A DNA stretch of 64,000 nt. It comes from Hymenobacter plasmatis. Lineage in GTDB: Bacteria; Bacteroidota; Bacteroidia; Cytophagales; Hymenobacteraceae. Both the position numbers and the translations under genes were made by a program. The notes under the pieces were generated by a model. The model did not search any database, had not been told where the DNA came from, and worked only from the letters and a program-made list of their open reading frames with translations. The stretch is taken from the NCBI RefSeq assembly GCF_020711255.1, contig NZ_JAJFAW010000023.1:34925-98924 (forward strand), written 5' to 3'. Of this stretch, positions 58,260-64,000 are shown piece after piece. The first letter of the stretch is position 1. The number at the start of each line of letters is the position of its first letter.

Positions 58260-60098
58260 TTATATATTAAACACGGCACAAGCCATGTCATTAAGCTCAT
58301 TGGCTCTCGCCATCACCTCTGCCGCGCTCCACTGTGCTTTCTGGGCGATTTCCTTATTCATAGTTACGGAAGAGGCTGCAAAAATTTGCTTTTTAGATGC
58401 AAAGTTTCCATTGCCTCCTTTTCCATTGTCAGCTTGACCCATAAACGTCAGGTTTCCAAGTCTATTCTTTAGAGGCTCTAAATTCAAATCTTTGCCTGCC
58501 GGAGGAGCATTCCTAGGATAAATATGCTCAATGGTGCTTCCCGTGAAATCGTAATTTCGCGTCTTGTCTTTGCAAATCGGGCCGCCATGTTTACCATCCG
58601 TATACCAGCGCCTGTAGTGTTCCAGGGTTATTAGGAAATATTTCAAGACCTGGTTTGTTCCTCCTGGTTTGTATTCCAAATCATTAAGTAATGTCTTAAA
58701 TGTATCATCTGACACTGCAGTTACCTGCAACGCATGCAATTGACTCTCAAGACTAGCGACTGAATAAGCCGCGGGATTATTTCTAATACTTTTTGAGTGC
58801 GAGTATATTATGCTATTGAGCGGCCCAATTTCTTTATTGCCAATCGTTTTAAATCTAAACATAAAGCGCTCAAGCACTTGTACGACATCCGAGAATTTCT
58901 TATATTCTAGCTCAATAGCTGATAACAGCAAAGGTATCACAACTGTAACATGTAATACATTCACAAGTAAGTTCAACCTATTTTCGTCCCAATCTACAAT
59001 TGGGCTCTTGCTAGGAAATGGCCATTCACCAGCATCCAATTTCCTACAAAAAACGACATTCCTATTTATCTCTTGCGTAGACCTTACTAAACCATTAGCA
59101 GATGCAGCGCTCGTTATGGGCGCAGAGGCGCCATAAAACACATGCATAAAATCATCAACAAAATTATTTGTATCGGCTCTTTTGCCTTGCTTAGAAATAT
59201 AGAGCCATTTCAAAAACTTTTCGGTAGTTGCTGGGTCATCAGCGAGAATTTGGTCCCACAAGCTTTCAACAGAGTCCTGCTGACTTGGATACTTCTCCAG
59301 AATTTCTAGCACTCTTGCCCTTAAAAGTTCACCATCAGTTAAACTTTTCCCTCTATCATTAAGGACACGGAATAGAGTATAAGCTTCTAGTTCATTATAT
59401 GTTACAATATGCAGTAGTGATAAGTCTTCGCTGATTAATGCATCAAATATTTCCAACTGTTCAAGTTTTCCTTTAATATCTGCTGCGTCTACAAGATTAG
59501 CAACAGCCTGTACAATTGTCGCATAAGCAAACTTCAAGCGTCGATGAGAGTCTCTGCTTGGTGACGGGTTATGCCCTCTAATTAAATCCTTAAAAAATTG
59601 TCTATCCGCTTTGGACAAAACAAGGACATCTACCTTGTGAAAAGCTCCCTTTTTCTTTTGGTTGAACTCAACAAACCGCTTTTCCAGTGTACTGACTTGT
59701 TCTTTAATGAAGCTTACAGTTTCATTATTTCCTGCTTTTGAAGCCTCTTCTTCTAATTCTTCGTAAATTTTTATAGTAGCAACCATTAACAATACAAAAG
59801 TTGCCATCCGCTGCTGCCCGTCCACTAACTCATACAGCTTTTGCCCCGCCACGCCCGCAATAGTGTGCTCAACGCTGACTATACCCCCAAAAAAATGATT
59901 TATAGGTTCTGATGATTGACGTTTCTTGAAGCACTTGGTTATGTCATTGATAAAATCCTCAATCTCCGATTTTTCCCAAGCATATCCTCTTTGGTACTTC
60001 GGGACCGCATACATCGGATTCTGTCCGAAAAACACTCCAACCGTGTCATGGGTTGGGTCTACTTTCATTAAGTGTTGCTGGGTACTTGTGCTAGGCAT
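58260..60098 (-). CDS. DUF262/DUF1524 protein, SspE-like/GmrSD-like
   Basis: A 612-residue protein. DUF262 part: FGQNPMYAVPKYQRGYAWEKSEI (about 24-46), FFGGIVSV and YELVDGQQRMATFVLLM (about 89-105), where DGQQR is the nucleotide-binding core. C-terminal DUF1524 part: FTGSTIEHIYPRNAPP (about 521-536) and LKNRLGNLTFMGQADNGKGGN, the HNH-like nuclease. SspE senses phosphorothioate marks and nicks phage DNA, and its layout is the same. It converges on the SspBCD-type operon with a shared terminator. It starts from ATG at 60098 (MPSTSTQQHLMKVD). AT-rich like its neighbours. Confidence 0.85.
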   Translation of the reverse strand: MPSTSTQQHLMKVDPTHDTVGVFFGQNPMYAVPKYQRGYAWEKSEIEDFINDITKCFKKRQSSEPINHFFGGIVSVEHTIAGVAGQKLYELVDGQQRMATFVLLMVATIKIYEELEEEASKAGNNETVSFIKEQVSTLEKRFVEFNQKKKGAFHKVDVLVLSKADRQFFKDLIRGHNPSPSRDSHRRLKFAYATIVQAVANLVDAADIKGKLEQLEIFDALISEDLSLLHIVTYNELEAYTLFRVLNDRGKSLTDGELLRARVLEILEKYPSQQDSVESLWDQILADDPATTEKFLKWLYISKQGKRADTNNFVDDFMHVFYGASAPITSAASANGLVRSTQEINRNVVFCRKLDAGEWPFPSKSPIVDWDENRLNLLVNVLHVTVVIPLLLSAIELEYKKFSDVVQVLERFMFRFKTIGNKEIGPLNSIIYSHSKSIRNNPAAYSVASLESQLHALQVTAVSDDTFKTLLNDLEYKPGGTNQVLKYFLITLEHYRRWYTDGKHGGPICKDKTRNYDFTGSTIEHIYPRNAPPAGKDLNLEPLKNRLGNLTFMGQADNGKGGNGNFASKKQIFAASSVTMNKEIAQKAQWSAAEVMARANELNDMACAVFNI

Positions 60099-60141
60099 CT
60101 CGGTTTGGGTAGAGTTAAAATCACAGGTTACATTAGTACAT

Positions 60142-60181
60142 TAACAACTTAAAATTGTCAGTTTTTATATTTAAGTTGTTA
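60142..60181. repeat. 12-bp inverted repeat upstream of the SspE-like gene
   Basis: TAACAACTTAAA (60142-60153) and TTTAAGTTGTTA (60170-60181) with a 16-nt AT-rich spacer. It lies 44 bp upstream of the minus-strand SspE-like start codon and may be its operator. Confidence 0.5.
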
Positions 60182-60355
60182 TCGCACCCAATTATAGGGT
60201 ATTCTCTACCGCAAACCTATTTCAGCAGGGGGTTTAGTATATCTGTACTACTGACACTATTCAGTAATGCTGTGCCGTATGTTGCCCAGGACCGTGTTGT
60301 GTATTGTAGGTTCTTACGGGGCTGCGGCGGGAGATAACCAATTTAAACGACCCGG

Positions 60356-60374
60356 CCCCACTGCCGCTCCCAGC
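60356..60374 (+). repeat. Candidate integrase arm site, right end
   Basis: CCCCACTGCCGCTCCCAGC matches the left-end copy at 179-197 in 18 of 19 positions, same orientation, 81 bp inside attR. Confidence 0.4.
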
Positions 60375-60455
60375 AAATTTTGTAAAATGGGTTTGATCTT
60401 TTAATTTGCTTGCTCAAAGCGCATTACGCTGCACTTTACAGGGCTTGCACTGGTT

Positions 60456-60479
60456 CCGTCCAGACCGCTACCGTTTGCA
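60456..60479 (+). other. attR: attachment core copy
   Basis: An exact 24-bp copy of the tRNA-Asp 3' end sequence at 50-73. The tRNA body is absent to its left, where unrelated element sequence ends in CTTGCACTGGTT. It marks the right border of the element. Confidence 0.88.
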
Positions 60480-60515
60480 AAAAAGGCCATTTCCACATCG
60501 GAAATGGCCTTTTTT
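60479..60515 (+). terminator. Displaced native terminator of the tRNA-Asp gene
   Basis: AAAAAAGGCCATTTCC pairs perfectly with GGAAATGGCCTTTTTT around ACATC, followed by ATTG. It starts directly at the end of attR, where the tRNA transcript would have ended before the element entered. Confidence 0.88.
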
Positions 60516-60541
60516 ATTGCCCAAATAAAAAAGGGTGGCAG

Positions 60542-61121
60542 TCAGACATCAATTTGTGATGTACTTGGCCACCGTGCTGGGTGAAATCTTTGTGCCCGGG
60601 CGATGTAGCCATTCGAATTGCCCTCCCCTTTTAGAGCGAGCGTCTGCTCGACGACAGCCACGGTTTTGGTCGGGGCCTCCAGCTTGATGCCAGCGGCCTT
60701 CTTCTTAGCGAGCAAGGCTTTTGTGTTTTCCAAAATCTTTATCAGGTCCTGGGCCGCGATGGTGGCCAGCACCGAGACAATGATGTCACCGAACGGCCCG
60801 AGGCTGTCGAGGTAGGGCTCGGTGAACGATTTATAATTCACCCCATGGTCGCGCAGTTCCTTCAGATACTTCAGCGTAGGCAACGCGCCCTCCCGACTGA
60901 AACGGTCCAGGCGCCAGAACGCGACTAGGTCGAACTTCTTCTGATACGCCTCGAGCAGTTGCTGCTTGAATTCGGTGCAGTCGGACTTGCTGCCCGACAC
61001 TTCCTCGGTGAATACTTTATAGCATGGTGCCGTGCTTCTCTGCGAAGTCGCGCAGCTGGTGCGCCTGGTTCTCCGGGTCCTGGCCTTTGTCGCGGGTCGA
61101 CACCCAGGCGTAGATGGCGAC
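60542..61121 (-). pseudogene. Broken serine recombinase (resolvase/invertase)
   Basis: In one frame the minus strand reads VAIYAWVSTRDKGQDPENQAHQLRDFAEKHG without a start codon, with the catalytic Ser in VST but Trp in place of the usual Arg (YARVST). A one-base frameshift near 61020 moves the rest to another frame: YKVFTEEVSGSKSD, VAFWRLDRFSREG, GPFGDIIVSVLATIAAQ, ILENTKALLAKKKAAG. The start is lost at a junction near 61121. It cannot be active. It lies outside the element in the flanking chromosome and is a relic of an older mobile unit. Confidence 0.8.
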
Positions 61122-61312
61122 TCACATAGGTCCACAGGTATTCCCGCGTTAAACCTCCCGAGTACTACCTCACGTTCTGCATTGCCAATTGCAATGACTT
61201 TTCTCAGAATATCATCCGGAGTGCCCGGATTCTGGTCTCGCAACATTTTCATTAGCAACGCTTCATCATTTGATGCATGCCCATCTACGACATACCACAA
61301 TGAGTTTTGCAA
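61122..61312 (-). pseudogene. 5' fragment of an unknown gene fused to the recombinase relic
   Basis: From the ATG at 61312 the frame reads MQNSLWYVVDGHASNDEALL, then ILRKVIAIGNAEREVVLGRF and VDLCES, and then runs into antisense-like Arg/Thr-rich sequence of the recombinase relic. The first ~63 residues look like real protein. The rest of the gene has been lost at the junction. No family is recognised. Confidence 0.4.
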
Positions 61313-61369
61313 CGCCGCAGCCAGTCGACGGTTACTAAAAATTGATTTTAATGACCTTCCATGAGCAGT

Positions 61370-61726
61370 TTACATGCTGCTGTCTCTCACCGCAGCAAGC
61401 GCTTTTTGGCGACTCTCTGCTAGCTCTGCCTCCAGTTCAAGAATTTTATCATTCTTTTCCTGGCCCTCGGGCAACAGGTTAATCTCATCGCGTTTGGGTT
61501 GTGCCGTCACGGCCAGTGTAGCATCAACAGCCGCTACCTGAGCCTCCACTACGACTTTGGCTCCAAAGGCCTCGACGTTGCGCACATTACTTATTAAGGT
61601 TTTAATCTCCTTCCCAAAACGCAAAAGGAACCATCCCCCAAGCACTAAGATGATGGGCGGCCAAGAGAGAAACACCTTCAGGTATTCCAGTACCGCCTTG
61701 GAAGTTATCACACAATCACAGTCCAT
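61370..61726 (-). CDS. Small membrane protein with coiled-coil tail
   Basis: A 118-residue protein. One membrane helix lies at about residues 21-37 (LSWPPIILVLGGWFLLRFG), followed by a soluble part with VEAFGAKVVVEAQ and an acidic coiled coil (NDKILELEAELAESRQKALAAV). No family is recognised. The N-terminus has CDC close to the membrane. It stands upstream of the recombinase relic in the same direction. Confidence 0.55.
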   Translation of the reverse strand: MDCDCVITSKAVLEYLKVFLSWPPIILVLGGWFLLRFGKEIKTLISNVRNVEAFGAKVVVEAQVAAVDATLAVTAQPKRDEINLLPEGQEKNDKILELEAELAESRQKALAAVRDSSM

Positions 61727-61836
61727 AGAATTGATGCCTTAAAAAGTGAGCTGACAAAGCTAATCGTATGATGCTGCCCATGAACCCTCATATCGGTGAA
61801 ATGTAGGCTTGAACACCCTCGAATAAAGGGTGTAAA

Positions 61837-61872
61837 AAAACGGCCCGGAAAACCTGCGTTTCCTGGCCGTTT
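61837..61872. terminator. Terminator-like hairpin
   Basis: AAACGGCC-GGAAA pairs with TTTCC-GGCCGTTT, with one bulge on each side and a 7-nt loop, preceded by an A run. It has a T-tract only on the minus strand (the A run) and lies upstream of the membrane protein gene. Confidence 0.5.
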
Positions 61873-61950
61873 GGGCACTACTAAAAACCCTCCAGAATAC
61901 GAGCATTTTTTGGAGACCCACTAGTTTACGAAACTCATCTCCCTCGTGCG

Positions 61951-62050
61951 TTTCTTAAACTTTGAATGCTGAACGAGTTTCTTAAACTCCGCCAGTGCTG
62001 CAGCGGCCTGTTGGCCGCCTTTTGCCAAGCTGCTGGAGTAGTTTAAGAAA
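61951..62050. repeat. TTTCTTAAACT repeats, two direct and one inverted
   Basis: TTTCTTAAACT occurs at 61951-61961 and 61978-61988, and its complement AGTTTAAGAAA at 62040-62050. The second and third copies are flanked by CTCC and GGAG. No gene covers 61880-62088. Confidence 0.5.
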
Positions 62051-62088
62051 TAGAGCGTTATCATTGAAGTCGCTTTCCTGCAACTTGC

Positions 62089-63000
62089 GTGAATACCCAA
62101 TTGCTCAAGTCACTTTTCACGCCAGAGATGATTTTTTACGACTACGAGACCACTACCGGGTTCAAGTTCCATCACCTGGATGTCGAGGGAGAATTTCTCT
62201 ATGTCGAATCGAACAAGCTCCCGCAAACCCTTGAATTTATCCGTGCGCACGGCCCCATTCGGCTGACCTTGAACGCGCAACGGGGCTTCGCCCTGCCCGA
62301 CCTGCGCTTCCTGCAGGGCATTGAGCACCTGATTGAAGGGCTGGCGATTGTGGGGGGCGGCCTGGACCTGCAAGGGTTGGAGCAATGCGTCAACCTGAAG
62401 TACTTGCAACTGGACGATGACCGGGCTCAACCCCTTGATTTCGGTCGGTTTCCGCACTTACGCCACCTCCGTTTGGACTGGAAACCGCACTACAGCCAAA
62501 CAACCTTCCCCGACAGCCTGACGGCCGTGCATTTGTGGGGGTATCGTCCCCAAACTGGTTTTAACGAAACCTCCTTGCACAACCTGCGGAACGTTACCAC
62601 CCTGTCCTTGGTCCAAGCCGCCGGCCAGGATTTGTCGTTGCTCCAGCATTGCGGGCCGTTAACCCGTCTGGGCGTGGCCTACGGCCGGTCCTTGACCGAC
62701 ATCAGCGCCCTGGCCCGGCACGCGGGCACCCTGCAACGAGTGGACTTGGACAAGTGCCGGAAAATCAGCGACTTTTCTGTCTTGGCTCAGCTCACTAAAC
62801 TGCAGTGGCTCAACGTATGCGATTGCGGGGCCATTCCCAGCGTCTCCTTTGTGCAGCACCTGCCCGAATTGCGCCACTTGGTGTTCCTCGGGACAACGGT
62901 CAACGACGGAAATCTGTCGTTTCTGCAAGGCATTGAGTACGTTCGCTTCAACAACAAGCCGCACTACTCCTTGAAAGTAAAGCACTTTGAGGAAGGGTAA
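62089..63000 (+). CDS. Leucine-rich-repeat-like protein
   Basis: A 303-residue protein from a GTG at 62089 (an ATG at 62128 is the alternative). Irregular leucine-rich repeats run from about 60 to 295: LEQCVNLKYLQLDD, FPHLRHLRLDW, LRNVTTLSLVQA, LLQHCGPLTRLGVAYGRSLTDISAL, LQRVDLDKCRKISDFSVLAQLTKLQWLNV. Spacing of about 22-24 residues fits LRR. There is no signal peptide, so it is likely a cytosolic binding protein. It lies in the flanking chromosome. Partner unknown. Confidence 0.78.
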   Translation: MNTQLLKSLFTPEMIFYDYETTTGFKFHHLDVEGEFLYVESNKLPQTLEFIRAHGPIRLTLNAQRGFALPDLRFLQGIEHLIEGLAIVGGGLDLQGLEQCVNLKYLQLDDDRAQPLDFGRFPHLRHLRLDWKPHYSQTTFPDSLTAVHLWGYRPQTGFNETSLHNLRNVTTLSLVQAAGQDLSLLQHCGPLTRLGVAYGRSLTDISALARHAGTLQRVDLDKCRKISDFSVLAQLTKLQWLNVCDCGAIPSVSFVQHLPELRHLVFLGTTVNDGNLSFLQGIEYVRFNNKPHYSLKVKHFEEG

Positions 63001-63189
63001 GGAACAGCGGCAGGTTGATTTGGTGTAGTGCTCAATACTCTATTTGCCTCACGTATTTGAGTTCAGCCAAACGGTCCCAATAGCAAGAGGGTCGACCTAG
63101 CGGCAGCAAGCGCACCCTACGCCCCGCCTCGTACTTTCGGGACGGGCTGCTCTTCCCAGCCCGGGCCAAAGATGCGCGACAGGTTACGA

Positions 63190-63882
63190 ATGAAGCATGG
63201 TACGTGCCTAGGCAGTCTGTGCCTGCTCTTGCTGCTCGCGCAGTGTCGCGAGAAAGAGGTCAACCCGGTGACCGTGCCCGTGGGCTTTCTGCCGGAGGCC
63301 ACCATCGCCCCGAGTGCCCGCACCCTGCCGCGCGGCGATACGCTCTGGCTTGACCTCAACTTCTCCGACTCGCTACTTGACCGCCACAACGGGCGCCGCT
63401 ACCGCGTCCGGCCCCAGGACGTGGCCTTGCAGTCGTACATCTCCATTCAGCGGTTGACGGGCGTCGGTAACCTGCCGGTCGGCATTGCCCCCTCGTTCCG
63501 ATTCGTCGAGCGGGTGGGCCGCGCCGCCGCGCAAGGCACCACCACCGCCAGTCTCCAGCCCGTGTACGACGGCAGCCGCTACCGGGCGCGCATCGGCCTG
63601 GTTCCAACCCAGGCCGGGGTGACCGCCATTGTCGTCCGCTTGGTGCCGACCGACAGCCGGGGCGAGGGTCGCTTTCTGCCCTTCATTCAGCTGCCGCCCG
63701 ATGCCGAGGGCCGCGAACAGAAGGCCGTGCTCGGTCTTTCGTTCTATGACATCAACGGGGGCAAGGCCAACAACTTCGACCTGTTCGCCCAGCACACCCG
63801 CGCCTTCGCCACCGACCCCGGGGCCGGACCCGAGACCATCCTTTACGAGCAGCACAGCACGTTCACCGTGGAGGTGAAATAA
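63190..63882 (+). CDS. Putative lipoprotein
   Basis: A 230-residue protein from the ATG at 63190. MKHGTCLGSLCLLLLLAQCREKE carries a lipobox (LLAQC) so Cys19 is the likely lipid site. The mature part is beta-rich with no recognised domain: LPRGDTLWLDLNFSDSLLDR, IAPSFRFVERVG, AIVVRLVPTDSRGEGRFLPF and VLGLSFYDINGGKANNFDLFAQH. It is probably anchored to the outer membrane or periplasmic face, as is common in Bacteroidota. The start at 63172 would add six residues before the signal peptide and is less likely. Confidence 0.7.
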   Translation: MKHGTCLGSLCLLLLLAQCREKEVNPVTVPVGFLPEATIAPSARTLPRGDTLWLDLNFSDSLLDRHNGRRYRVRPQDVALQSYISIQRLTGVGNLPVGIAPSFRFVERVGRAAAQGTTTASLQPVYDGSRYRARIGLVPTQAGVTAIVVRLVPTDSRGEGRFLPFIQLPPDAEGREQKAVLGLSFYDINGGKANNFDLFAQHTRAFATDPGAGPETILYEQHSTFTVEVK

Positions 63883-64000
63883 GGCGGCAGTCCCGGGCGC
63901 TTCTTGGTAGCCCGTTCAGCAAAACGGTCGTGGCTGTTGCAGAAGTCATGTCCTGCATGGTGCTGCCCTTCGTAGCAGAAGGATGCAAGGCAAGAAGTTG
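63883..64000. other. End of window, no gene seen
   Basis: The last 118 bp after the lipoprotein gene hold no supported gene, repeat or clear terminator. Confidence 0.4.

Overview
The window looks like a chromosome segment of a Hymenobacter-like member of the Bacteroidota. This rests on high GC, histidine kinases of the type that is abundant in Hymenobacter, Bacteroidota-type tyrosine recombinase and small phage-like protein families, and the frequent lack of clear Shine-Dalgarno sites. No database could be searched, so the genus is an inference.

Most of the window is one integrated element of about 60.4 kb. The 3' end of a tRNA-Asp gene (1-61) supplies a 24-bp sequence (50-73) that is repeated exactly at 60456-60479. 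A tyrosine recombinase lies just inside the left copy. The right copy is followed at once by a strong terminator that probably belonged to the tRNA before insertion.

Layout. (i) 0.2-9 kb: integrase, a small excisionase-like protein, a secreted thermonuclease, a pair of Bacteroidota phage-type unknown proteins, a YhcG-like nuclease, a protein resembling the C-terminal half of FtsZ, a PD-(D/E)XK protein and an HNH endonuclease. (ii) 9-12.4 kb, minus strand: early phage-type operon with a RecE-like exonuclease and small unknown proteins. (iii) 12.5-14.8 kb: a SLOG protein, about 0.9 kb of structured DNA without a convincing gene (possible large RNA), then a holin-like protein and an M15 endolysin. 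(iv) 14.8-18.7 kb: PLD-TPR protein, agmatine-deiminase-like enzyme and unknown genes. (v) 18.8-34.9 kb: seven tandem sensor histidine kinase genes, all on the minus strand, with no response regulator. (vi) 35-37.5 kb: umuD and umuC homologues. (vii) 38-43.2 kb, minus strand: HExxH protein, DUF262 protein and AIPR-family protein. (viii) 43.5-47.3 kb: phage/plasmid-like replication and control module, with a replication protein that carries iterons inside its gene and a divergent S24-type repressor. (ix) 47.6-60.1 kb: a phosphorothioation-type defence cluster (sspB-sspC-sspD-like, GIY-YIG nuclease, SF2 helicase, GHKL ATPase, PLD nuclease) with a convergent DUF262/DUF1524 SspE-like gene. (x) 60.5-64 kb: flanking chromosome with a broken serine recombinase, a leucine-rich-repeat protein and a lipoprotein.

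How it may work together. A repeated operator-like palindrome (ACTAAA-N-TTTAGT) lies upstream of the early operon/SLOG gene, the lysis pair, umuDC and the repressor. This suggests one damage-responsive regulon under the S24 repressor. Integrase, replication, recombination and lysis functions are present, but I saw no terminase, portal, capsid or tail gene. The element may therefore be a decayed prophage, a phage satellite or an integrative element whose cargo is defence genes and a sensor-kinase array.
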